The notes below the pieces were generated by a model. The model did no database searches. It saw nothing but the letters and a program-made list of their open reading frames with translations, and was not told the origin of the DNA. The translations under genes and the position numbers were made by a program. Of a DNA stretch of 64,000 nt, positions 1 to 7,638 are shown one piece after another. How positions within the stretch are numbered: the first letter of the stretch is position 1; each line of letters opens with the position of its first letter. The DNA is from Pantoea dispersa (GTDB lineage: Bacteria; Pseudomonadota; Gammaproteobacteria; Enterobacterales; Enterobacteriaceae). Location: NCBI RefSeq assembly GCF_014155765.1, contig NZ_SCKT01000007.1, positions 107,372-171,371 of the forward strand, given 5' to 3'.

Positions 1-1
1 T

Positions 2-240
2 GCGCACCAGGCAACCGCAGAATCACAACCCGCAGTACACCCGCAGGGCACGCATTGATGCACACCGGGAATCAGCAGAATCCCAACCCGCAACATACCC
101 GTAGGGTGCGCATTCATGCGCACCGGGAATCAGCAGAATCCCAACCCGCAGCACACCCGTAGGGTGCGCATTCATGCGCACCGGGAATCAGCAGAATCCC
201 AACCCGCAGCACACCCGTAGGGTGCGCATTCATGCGCACC
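2..240. repeat. 58-bp tandem repeat array with palindromic core
   Basis: About four consecutive copies of a 58-bp unit fill the left edge. The copies starting near 60, 118 and 176 are nearly identical; the copy starting near 2 is more diverged, and the sequence after 234 decays. Each unit carries a palindrome (GGTGCGCATTCATGCGCACC) preceded by GTAGG, at about 101-124, 159-182 and 217-240. Related palindromes recur at 8852, 11852 and 24236. There is no spacer diversity, so it is not a CRISPR. The array may continue beyond the window. Confidence 0.9.
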
Positions 241-290
241 TGGAAGCCTCACCGCAGCACCCACATTCTCACGCACCCGGCAACCGCAGA

Positions 291-318
291 AACAAAACTC
301 CCGCCGGGTGGCGGGAGT
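291..318 (-). terminator. Terminator of proP
   Basis: A perfect 9-bp stem (ACTCCCGCC / GGCGGGAGT) with a 4-base loop lies just past the proP stop. On the minus strand it is followed by a short T-rich run (TTTTG). Position and structure fit a Rho-independent terminator, though the U tract is short. Confidence 0.75.
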
Positions 319-329
319 GAAAGGGCAGA

Positions 330-1835
330 TTACTCGTTGATGTCCGGGTGCTGCTGCACCAGGTTTTTCCGCTTCGCCTCAAGGCGGGCGATCTCTTCAT
401 CAATATCTTCAATCTTCTGCTCGATATTGTCGTGATGCTCCTGCAGGATCTCACGCGCTTCTTCGAGGTCCGATGCCGCCGGTGTCGCGCCGCGCAGCGG
501 TTTGTTGGCGGTCTCTTTCATGTACAGACCGGTCACCAGACCGACCACCGCCACCACCATCAGGTAGTAAGCCGGCATATACAGATTGTTGCTGGCTTCC
601 ACCGCCCAGGCGGTCACGGTTGGCGTCAGGCCGGCAATCAGAATCGAGATGTTGAAGGCGCTGGCCAGCGCACTATAACGAATGTGCGTCGGGAACATCG
701 CCGGCAGTGATGAGGCCATCACGCCGGTGAAGGCGTTGAGGATCACCGCCAGCAGCAGCAGACCGGCAAAAATCAGCCCCAGTACGTTACTGTTGATCAG
801 CATAAAGGCCGGAATCGCACAGAAGAACAGGGCGATACTGCCGACGATCACGAACGGACGGCGGCCGAAGCGGTCGCTCAACATGCCCATCACCGGCTGC
901 ACAAACAGCATCCCCATCATGATGGCGATGATAATCAGCACGCCGTGATCTTCCGAGTAGTGCAGGTTATGCGACAGATAGCTCGGCATGTAGGTCAGCA
1001 GCATGTAATAGGTCACGTTGGTAGCGAGCACCAGACCGATACAGGCCAGCAGGCTTTTCCAGTGTTTGCTGGCAATCTCTTTAAACGACACTTTTGGGCC
1101 GTCGCGCAGACCTTCGCGGTCGCCTTGCTCCAGCTTATCGACATGCTGCTGGAACGCCGGGGTCTCTTCCAGTGCATGACGCAGATACAGGCCGATAATG
1201 CCCAGCGGCAGCGCGAGGAAGAACGGAATACGCCAGCCCCAGTCGAGGAATTTCTGCTCGCCAATCACCGTTGAGATCAGCACCACTACGCCCGCGCCCA
1301 GCACGAAGCCGGCAATCGAACCAAAGTCCAGCCAGCTTCCCATGAAGCCGCGCTTACGGTCCGGCGAATATTCGGCGACAAAGATTGACGCACCGGTATA
1401 TTCCCCGCCCACCGAGAAGCCCTGCGCCATTTTCGCCAGCAGCAGCAGTATCGGTGCCCAGATGCCAATCGAGGCGTAAGAAGGGATCAGGCCGATACAG
1501 AAGGTACTGATCGACATGATGACAATGGTAATCGACAGGATTTTCTGGCGACCATATTTATCGCCCAGCATGCCGAAGAACAGGCCGCCCAGCGGACGGA
1601 TCAGGAACGGTACCGAGAAGGTCCCGAGTGCGGCAATCATCTGCACGCCTGGCGAGGCGTCCGGGAAGAACACTTTACCCAGCGCGTAGGCCACAAAGCC
1701 ATAAACACCGAAATCGAACCATTCCATCGCGTTACCGAGTGACGCGGCGGTAATGGCCTTACGTAAACGAGCGTCATCGATAATCGTGACGTCATCCAGC
1801 CCAATAGGTTTTACACGCTTCCTACGTAATTTCAT
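330..1835 (-). CDS. proP: Proline/glycine betaine:H+ symporter ProP
   Basis: Osmosensory transporter of the major facilitator superfamily that takes up proline, glycine betaine and related compatible solutes across the inner membrane under high osmolarity. The 501-residue protein matches E. coli ProP over its whole length, including the near-identical segment around NAMEWFDFGVYG and the MFS signature loop GDKYGRQK. Twelve hydrophobic segments are followed by a charged C-terminal tail (about residues 450-497, ...NIEQKIEDIDEEI...). This is the antiparallel coiled coil that tunes the osmotic set point in ProP. The gene is transcribed leftward and ends at a hairpin. It is divergent from a ToxR/MarT-like regulator; a regulatory link is only a guess. 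No frameshift or missing motif was seen. Confidence 0.97.
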   Translation of the reverse strand: MKLRRKRVKPIGLDDVTIIDDARLRKAITAASLGNAMEWFDFGVYGFVAYALGKVFFPDASPGVQMIAALGTFSVPFLIRPLGGLFFGMLGDKYGRQKILSITIVIMSISTFCIGLIPSYASIGIWAPILLLLAKMAQGFSVGGEYTGASIFVAEYSPDRKRGFMGSWLDFGSIAGFVLGAGVVVLISTVIGEQKFLDWGWRIPFFLALPLGIIGLYLRHALEETPAFQQHVDKLEQGDREGLRDGPKVSFKEIASKHWKSLLACIGLVLATNVTYYMLLTYMPSYLSHNLHYSEDHGVLIIIAIMMGMLFVQPVMGMLSDRFGRRPFVIVGSIALFFCAIPAFMLINSNVLGLIFAGLLLLAVILNAFTGVMASSLPAMFPTHIRYSALASAFNISILIAGLTPTVTAWAVEASNNLYMPAYYLMVVAVVGLVTGLYMKETANKPLRGATPAASDLEEAREILQEHHDNIEQKIEDIDEEIARLEAKRKNLVQQHPDINE

Positions 1836-2193
1836 GAGGTTACCCTGTATTGGAATTCAAAAAGTCCTCAACGCTGCGGACTCGGTGGAGCGTTCAGTCC
1901 GCGGCGTTGAGAAAATTAAAGCATAGCCGTGAAAGTGGTTTTTTCCCTGGCCTGCCAAAGCAATTATTACTCAGGTAATTATTGCATCCCGCGACAGAGT
2001 ATACCGTTTAAATGTGATATTTGTCATGTTTCCGCCAATAACTGGCTATTTTTTGGCTAAAACTATGGCCGTTTTGGTCCGCAATCGCGGCAAAAAAATT
2101 GTCTGAATCGCGACGCAGGCCGCAGCGTAGATGCGCGCGCGAGCGAAAATATCTATACTTGCGCCAGTTTCTCTGCCGGAGATCGGGCGCCGC
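1836..2193. promoter_or_regulatory. Divergent control region of proP and marT-like gene
   Basis: A 358-bp gene-free stretch between divergent genes must hold both promoters. The central part (about 1915-2060) is AT-rich compared with the flanks and includes the imperfect CRP-like half sites TGTGATATTTGTCAT. No clear -35/-10 pair can be fixed by eye. A reading frame with an upstream ATG at 2131 extends the marT-like gene, but 2194 fits the domain start better. Confidence 0.4.
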
Positions 2194-2985
2194 ATGGCAC
2201 GCTTTGTTTTATTTGCAAAAAGTCTCTGTTTTGACGTTGACCAGCAGGTCCTCTTTCCGGTGCAGTCGCCCGCGCACCGCGTGGCACTGACGCCGCTGCA
2301 AACCGCTATTCTGCGGCGCGTGATTGATGCGGATGGCAAACTGGTGCGCAACCAGACCCTGCATGCGTTGTTCCAGCGCGTCCCCAGCGACACACCGTTC
2401 GCCGAACGCCTGACGGCCACCATTGCCGCCATCAATCAGCAGGCGCAGCTGGCACACGCGCCGGGACCGCTGGTGCATCAGGTGCCGCTGATTGGCTGCG
2501 TGCTGGCCGATCAGGTCGATGTGGCGCCGCTGAGCGATGAGCCGGTGGCTGCGCCAGCGGCAGCGGTGGTCAGTCCGCAACCTGCGCCCGCGCCGGCCAG
2601 CGTAAAGAAAAAGCGGCCTGTGCTGCGCTGGGTAATCGTTGCGCTGCTGCTGGTGAATGTCGCGCTGGCGCTGCTGGCACGCCAGATGTTTGCGCCTGTG
2701 CAGCACGATACGCTGGATTTCCGGCCGCTGCTGCGCATTCAGAACAGCCAGGTGTTTATCCCCAGCCACCTGAAAGCCGATTCGTGGGTGGTGCAGGACG
2801 CGCTGCGCCGCTATCGGCAGTGGCAGCCGCGCCTGCCGGATGGCTCAGCGCCGCCGATGGTGTACATCAACCCGGTGCGCACCCGACTCTTTTCCAGCAC
2901 CTTCCTGTGCGCCAAACCGATCGCGCAGAAGGACAACGAATGTATTTCATGGATGGTGTCCGCGCAGGAGATACCCGATGCGTAA
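2194..2985 (+). CDS. ToxR/MarT-like transmembrane winged-helix regulator
   Basis: Probable inner-membrane transcription regulator of the ToxR/CadC/MarT type. The 263-residue product has an N-terminal winged-helix-like region (about residues 15-105, with LTPLQTAILRRVID resembling the first helices). A Pro/Ala linker (112-137), a positively charged stop KKKR and one transmembrane helix (about 143-163) follow, then a periplasmic tail with two cysteines (C239, C250) that could form a disulfide as in ToxR. The winged-helix C-terminal hairpin is degenerate, so DNA binding is inferred. The start at 2194 was preferred over an in-frame ATG at 2131 because the domain begins there. Its stop overlaps the next gene by 8 bp, implying translational coupling, like marT-fidL of Salmonella. 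Confidence 0.75.
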   Translation: MARFVLFAKSLCFDVDQQVLFPVQSPAHRVALTPLQTAILRRVIDADGKLVRNQTLHALFQRVPSDTPFAERLTATIAAINQQAQLAHAPGPLVHQVPLIGCVLADQVDVAPLSDEPVAAPAAAVVSPQPAPAPASVKKKRPVLRWVIVALLLVNVALALLARQMFAPVQHDTLDFRPLLRIQNSQVFIPSHLKADSWVVQDALRRYRQWQPRLPDGSAPPMVYINPVRTRLFSSTFLCAKPIAQKDNECISWMVSAQEIPDA

Positions 2986-3448
2986 AGCGATAATCACCAC
3001 GGCGGTGGTGCTGGCCTTTGTGCTGCCGTGGGCGCTGGCGCTGCTGCTGCGGCCGGCAGAACCGGTGCCGGAGTGGTGTGAAGTACCGTATCGTATTGAT
3101 CATGAAGGCGCGCCGGCTGGCGCGATTGATGCCACTATTCGCACGCGCTTTAAGGCGGACGGCAGCGGCAGCTCAACGCTAACCGGCACCGTCACGGTAC
3201 GCGATCGCCACTATCGCCTGCATCGCGTATCCGATACCACCTGGCGCCGCCAGGGCGATTTCATGCTCAGCACCACGCGCAACGTACGTATTCTGGCAGA
3301 CGACACCGTACCGCCCGCGCTGGCGGCGCAGATTGTGTTTTCGCCAGCGCGCGAGGGCAATAACGATTATTACCAGATGTACCAGCTGCCCAATGGCGAC
3401 CAGATGATTAATTATGCCGGGCTGCCGCGCCTGTACTGCCACAGCTAA
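2978..3448 (+). CDS. FidL-like single-pass membrane protein
   Basis: A 156-residue protein with one N-terminal hydrophobic segment (about residues 4-24) and a predicted periplasmic domain. It resembles the FidL family, whose genes sit beside ToxR-like regulators (marT-fidL on SPI-3). Two cysteines, C34 and C154, bracket the soluble part and could pair. The ATG lies inside the last codons of the regulator gene (overlap 2978-2985), so the pair is almost certainly co-translated. By analogy with ToxR/ToxS it may modulate the regulator in the periplasm; this is inference, and FidL itself has no firm biochemical role. Confidence 0.7.
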   Translation: MRKAIITTAVVLAFVLPWALALLLRPAEPVPEWCEVPYRIDHEGAPAGAIDATIRTRFKADGSGSSTLTGTVTVRDRHYRLHRVSDTTWRRQGDFMLSTTRNVRILADDTVPPALAAQIVFSPAREGNNDYYQMYQLPNGDQMINYAGLPRLYCHS

Positions 3449-3475
3449 CCCTGGTGCTGTCGACGCGCCGGGGGC

Positions 3476-4435
3476 TTAAAGCAGCGAGCGCAGCGGCGCG
3501 CCGTGCAGCCAGCCAGCAATATCTTCCACCGCCTCGCTGAAGTAGGTGCGGTAATTAGTGTCGGCGACGTAGCCCAGATGCGGCGTCGCCAGCACGTTCG
3601 GCAGCTGACGCAGCGGATGATCGGCCGGTAGCGGCTCCTGTTCAAAGACATCCAGCCCGGCGCCCGCCAGCTGACCAGACTGCAGCGCGCTGATCATCGC
3701 CTGCTGATCGACAATCCCGGCGCGCGAGGTGTTAATCAGCAGCGCGCCCGGCTTCATGTGCGCCAGCGCCGCGTCGTCCAGCAGATGACGGGTGCGCTCA
3801 CTCAGCACCAGATGAATCGATACCACATCGCTCGCCCTGAGCAGCGCCGGCAGCGAAGCCATCTTCTCTGCGCCGCACGCCGCTGCGCGTGCTTCGCTCA
3901 GGTTCTGGCTCCAGGCGCACACGCGCATGCCAAAGGCGCGCGCCACGTTAGCCATCTCACCGCCAATCTTGCCCAGCCCAAGCAGGCCGAGAGTTTTGCC
4001 GTGCAGCGCCATGCCCAGCGTATGCTGCCACGCACCGTTGCTGCGCAGCGCCTGGCTTTCCGCCGGAATATGGCGTGCCAGACCGAGCAGCAGCCCCCAG
4101 CTCAGTTCCAGCGGCGCCGCGCTGCTACTGGCGGTGCCGCACACCGCAATCAGCCGTTCGGCACAGGCGTGCAGATCGATTGAGGCATTGCGCATGCCGG
4201 AGGTGACAATCAGCTTCAGATTGGGCAGGCGGCCTATCAGCCGGGCGCTGAGCGGCGTGCGTTCGCGCATCACCACCAGGATGTCGGCGTGGGCGATGTG
4301 AGCGACCAGTTCATCTTCGTCGGCGTAGTGGCGGTGCAGCGCGCTAGTTTGTACCTGCGGTTGCAGCGATGCCCAGTCGGCCAGCGACAGGGCAACATTT
4401 TGATAATCATCAAGAATGATGCAGTTCAGGCTCAT
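3476..4435 (-). CDS. D-2-hydroxyacid dehydrogenase family protein
   Basis: NAD(P)-dependent oxidoreductase of the D-isomer specific 2-hydroxyacid dehydrogenase family, 319 residues, probably cytosolic. The Rossmann motif GLGKIGGEMA is at about 153-162. The catalytic triad is present: R238 (NTSRAG), E266 (EQEPL) and H286 (TPHLGY). The substrate cannot be told from sequence; relatives act on glycerate, phosphoglycerate, glyoxylate or other 2-keto acids. Start 4435 was chosen because the domain begins MSLNCIILDD; a 37-codon upstream extension is unlike the family. The start lies inside the end of the upstream phosphodiesterase gene, a 26-bp overlap that suggests coupled translation. Confidence 0.85.
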   Translation of the reverse strand: MSLNCIILDDYQNVALSLADWASLQPQVQTSALHRHYADEDELVAHIAHADILVVMRERTPLSARLIGRLPNLKLIVTSGMRNASIDLHACAERLIAVCGTASSSAAPLELSWGLLLGLARHIPAESQALRSNGAWQHTLGMALHGKTLGLLGLGKIGGEMANVARAFGMRVCAWSQNLSEARAAACGAEKMASLPALLRASDVVSIHLVLSERTRHLLDDAALAHMKPGALLINTSRAGIVDQQAMISALQSGQLAGAGLDVFEQEPLPADHPLRQLPNVLATPHLGYVADTNYRTYFSEAVEDIAGWLHGAPLRSLL

Positions 4436-6044
4436 GATGGTCCTCAACGGGAAGCGGTTGGCGCCCCTGCTGATTAAGCCAGGCGCGAAGCTGGTTATTG
4501 TCCATCGGACGGGCGTAATAATAGCCCTGAATAAACACCACGCCACGCTGCTGCAGATACTGAAATTGCAACGCGGTTTCTACCCCTTCACCCAGTACCT
4601 CGAGCTGCAGCTTGTGGCACAGATTGATGATGGCATCCAGCACCGGGGTTTCGATCTCCAGTCCTTCAATGGCGTTGATAAAGCCGCGGTCAATCTTCAG
4701 GTAATCGAGCGGGAAGGTCATCAGATAGGAGAGCGCGCAGTGGCCGGTGCCGAAGTCGTCAATCGCCACCTTCATGCCGTGCGACTGCAGATAACGCAGC
4801 TTGCGTGACACCGCGTCGCCGTCCTCGATCAGGCTGCGCTCGGTAAGCTCCAGCGTGATCAGCATCTGTTTGTCACGGATGTTGCGGGCAAAACGCATCA
4901 TGTCCTGCACAAAATCGGGGTGTTGCAGATGCTCAGCGGCGAGGTTAAAGCCAATGTGGAAGCCCGGTTCAACCTGCCAGCTCTGGATATCTTCCGCCAT
5001 CATCGCCAGTAAATGCTGGGTCAGCGGCACGATCATGCCTTCCGCTTCGGCATGGCTGATGAAGATATCCGGGCGGATCATTTCGCCGTTGGGCCGCTGC
5101 CAGCGCATCAGCGCTTCCGCACCGGTGCAGCGCTGAATCCCGGTGCTGTACACCGGCTGATAGTGCACCGTGAACTCACGGTTGCGTATCGCCCGGCGAA
5201 TTTCATCCGCCCATGAGAGGCGGCGGCGCAGCCAGTTGGCGGTCAGCACCATCAGCAATATCGAAAAGATGGCGGCCATTGGCAGAAAAATAAGCAACGC
5301 CTGGCGCCAGGCTTTGATCAGCTCGGCGGCGGGTACCGTCACGCTGACGCTGATCGGATAGCGGCTGGACTCCGCCTGATAGTTGGCGCTGCTGAGGTAC
5401 AGCAGTTCTGGCTGGTCGTCCGGACCGCTGGCGATGGGGCTGCCGCCGTTGAAGCGCAGGCTCATCTGATAACGGTTCGACTCGCCGATGGCGCGCATGA
5501 AGTCCATCAGATACTGGCCATCAATCACCGCCCAGAAACCGCTGCTGTCCGGCAGGTGACGCACGAAAATCACTGCCGGGCGATCCGGTACGCCGGAGGT
5601 GCCGCGAATCGACAGGCTCCACCAGGCTTTGCCGGTCACCGGCGGCGACTGCATCATCATCCCGGCCAGCGTGTCGTGCTGCAGCCCGTAAGCCGACGAG
5701 CAGGTGATTTCGCTGCCCTGCAGGGTACCGATCGAGCGGAAATAGGCATTAAGGGTGCCGGCGCGCTGCAAATCTTCATCAATATCGGCGCAGCGACGAT
5801 TCTGGTACTGACGCAGGCGGGTCACCATGTCCCAGGCGCTGTCGCTCATCTTTTCTGCCTGCGTCAGCAGGGCATTGGCGGTGGCAATTTGCTGCTGGCT
5901 GACCGTATGGCGCGCCTCAATGGCTGTGCAAAATATGCCCAGCACCAGCGGTAATAACCCGGCACAGACAATCAACAGCCAGCCAAAATCGCGTTGTCGT
6001 TTTTGCAGAGGCACCAGACTTTCCTCGGTCGGTTTAAGCAGCAT
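4410..6044 (-). CDS. CSS-motif EAL cyclic-di-GMP phosphodiesterase
   Basis: Inner-membrane phosphodiesterase predicted to hydrolyse c-di-GMP to pGpG, lowering the signal that favours biofilm. The 544-residue protein has a transmembrane helix (about 20-38), a periplasmic CSS domain with C85 and the CSS cysteine C115, a second helix (about 249-271) and a cytoplasmic EAL domain (about 285-530). The catalytic signature is intact: EAL at 310-312, DDFGTG and GEGVET. In E. coli CSS-type enzymes (PdeB, PdeC, PdeD, PdeG, PdeN), the disulfide state of the two periplasmic cysteines, set by DsbA/DsbB, controls activity and proteolysis; the same is likely here. It most resembles PdeC (YjcC), but orthology is not certain. 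The downstream dehydrogenase overlaps its end. Confidence 0.92.
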   Translation of the reverse strand: MLLKPTEESLVPLQKRQRDFGWLLIVCAGLLPLVLGIFCTAIEARHTVSQQQIATANALLTQAEKMSDSAWDMVTRLRQYQNRRCADIDEDLQRAGTLNAYFRSIGTLQGSEITCSSAYGLQHDTLAGMMMQSPPVTGKAWWSLSIRGTSGVPDRPAVIFVRHLPDSSGFWAVIDGQYLMDFMRAIGESNRYQMSLRFNGGSPIASGPDDQPELLYLSSANYQAESSRYPISVSVTVPAAELIKAWRQALLIFLPMAAIFSILLMVLTANWLRRRLSWADEIRRAIRNREFTVHYQPVYSTGIQRCTGAEALMRWQRPNGEMIRPDIFISHAEAEGMIVPLTQHLLAMMAEDIQSWQVEPGFHIGFNLAAEHLQHPDFVQDMMRFARNIRDKQMLITLELTERSLIEDGDAVSRKLRYLQSHGMKVAIDDFGTGHCALSYLMTFPLDYLKIDRGFINAIEGLEIETPVLDAIINLCHKLQLEVLGEGVETALQFQYLQQRGVVFIQGYYYARPMDNNQLRAWLNQQGRQPLPVEDHHEPELHHS

Positions 6045-6353
6045 TCAGGGAGCGCGTTACGGCGTCAGCAGCATAACACTTTCCCGCGGCCGTGCATGTT
6101 AGCGTTTTGATTTTCCACCAATCTGATACAAGTCAATTATGGTTCGCGCTTTGCGTTTATTGACAATGTTTTGCCGTTACTGGCATTTCCCGGCAGGAAA
6201 AAGCCTGTGGCACGAGATGAGTAAAAGTGTTGCGCCAGAATCATCAGGCATGGCGATGCGCGCTGACGCCATACGGCGGTGGCGTCACTGCGCAGGGAAG
6301 CTGCCAGACGATCGGCAAATACCGATTGTCTGGCATCGTGGCGTGGTAAGACG
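6045..6353. other. Intergenic region with strong hairpin near 6311-6339
   Basis: The 309 bp between the phosphodiesterase start and the end of yhhT hold no credible gene. Near 6311-6339 a 12-bp nearly perfect inverted repeat (CCAGACGATCGG / CCGATTGTCTGG, loop of about 6) follows yhhT. It lacks a T run, so it may be a weak terminator or mRNA 3' stabiliser. The phosphodiesterase promoter should lie near 6050-6150; a TTGACT element on the minus strand (near 6131) is possible. Confidence 0.45.
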
Positions 6354-7430
6354 TTACGGGCGCGGCGCGGGCCGGTTAGCTTTGACGCGCAGGCGCGGTT
6401 TGGGGCGGCCATTACCCAGCATTATCGCCAGCCGGCTGCCGCCCGGCGTGGTTTCCATCAGGATTTTGGTGACGCTGGTCAGCGGCACCGACAGCAGCAT
6501 CCCGACCGGACCGAGCAGCCAGCCCCAGAAAATCAGCGACAGAAATACCACCAGCGTTGACAGCCCCAGCCCGCGTCCCATCAGGCGCGGTTCCAGCATA
6601 TTGCCAAACACCATGTGAATGGCACTGAACAGCGCCGCCACCAGCACGGCGTCATACACATCATTCAGCACCAGCGCCTGAATAAACGGCGGCACACCGG
6701 CGATAATCGGGCCGATATTGGGGATAAAATTGAGGATAAAGGCGACAACGCCCCAGAACAGCGCAAATTTGACGTCCAGCAGCATCAGCACCAGCCACAC
6801 CGCCAGCCCGGTAATCAGGCTGACCAGCGTTTTCAGTGCCAGATAGTGCGTGACGCCCTTCAGCGCCTTGTGCAATCCGGCGATGCGGATCTGCGGATTC
6901 ATCATCGCATTGCGCAATTTGTACGGCAGATGGTGCACCTCAAACAGCATGAACACCACGGTCAGAATCAACAGCACCACATTGGTCATGGCACCGGAGA
7001 ACTGCGCCAGCAGCGTGGTAGCCATGTTCATAATCACATTGGGATCGAGCCGTGCCGCCAGTGCGCTGGTGGAGATATTGATATGAAACTGTGCGGCAAA
7101 ATGCTGCAGCACCGTCAGCTTCTGTTCCAGCAGGCCGCGGATTTGCGGATAGGTATCGCTGAACTCGCTTACCGAACTGGCCAGCACCCCGACCAGCAGC
7201 AGCATCACAATGAAGATCACCGTGATCACCAGCGAGATCGCCACGCCGCGCCGCAGACCCCGGCGCATCAGCAGGGTCACCAGCGGATTAAGCACAATCG
7301 CCAGGAAGCTGGCGAGTAAGAAGGGCACCAGAATATCCGACGCAGCACGAATGCCCGCCAGAATAATCACTAACATCGCCAGCTTGACCAGGATGTTCTG
7401 GCCAATTTTCTCCTGTGGCTTTTCGTTCAT
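6354..7430 (-). CDS. yhhT: AI-2E family membrane transporter YhhT
   Basis: A 358-residue polytopic inner-membrane protein of the AI-2 exporter (AI-2E, formerly UPF0118) family. It aligns end to end with E. coli YhhT, sharing motifs such as RGLRRGVAI, FMLFEVHHLPYK, GLHKALKGVTHYLALKTL and LLSVPLTSV. About seven to eight transmembrane helices are visible. No substrate is established for YhhT; family members have been linked to autoinducer-2 or Na+/H+ export. Start 7430 was chosen because AGGAGAGGGA directly precedes the ATG and the domain starts there; an upstream extension to 7544 is unlike the family. It is divergent from yhhS, the same neighbour as in E. coli. Confidence 0.92.
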   Translation of the reverse strand: MNEKPQEKIGQNILVKLAMLVIILAGIRAASDILVPFLLASFLAIVLNPLVTLLMRRGLRRGVAISLVITVIFIVMLLLVGVLASSVSEFSDTYPQIRGLLEQKLTVLQHFAAQFHINISTSALAARLDPNVIMNMATTLLAQFSGAMTNVVLLILTVVFMLFEVHHLPYKLRNAMMNPQIRIAGLHKALKGVTHYLALKTLVSLITGLAVWLVLMLLDVKFALFWGVVAFILNFIPNIGPIIAGVPPFIQALVLNDVYDAVLVAALFSAIHMVFGNMLEPRLMGRGLGLSTLVVFLSLIFWGWLLGPVGMLLSVPLTSVTKILMETTPGGSRLAIMLGNGRPKPRLRVKANRPAPRP

Positions 7431-7638
7431 TCCCTCTCCTGAATGGTGGTTCGCTGTGAAAAGTGTAGTTGAACGCCAGTAAGTAATTGTTTGTTTAGGA
7501 GTAAGCGAAGCGAACCCGATAAGCACCGCCGGAAATACCGCCATCAGCCCGCCGCGAATCGACGGTGCGCACGGCGAGAAAAGGCGTATAGTGAAGCTTC
7601 AGCTATAAAAATTCCGTCAAACACGAGCGCAATCACTC

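Noticed and set aside
2-240. CRISPR array
   Set aside because: The repeated unit has no variable spacers; the whole 58 bp repeats, and no cas genes are in the window.
6137-6412. 91-codon minus-strand frame overlapping the end of yhhT
   Set aside because: No homology, no ribosome site, and it overlaps the conserved yhhT 3' end in another frame.
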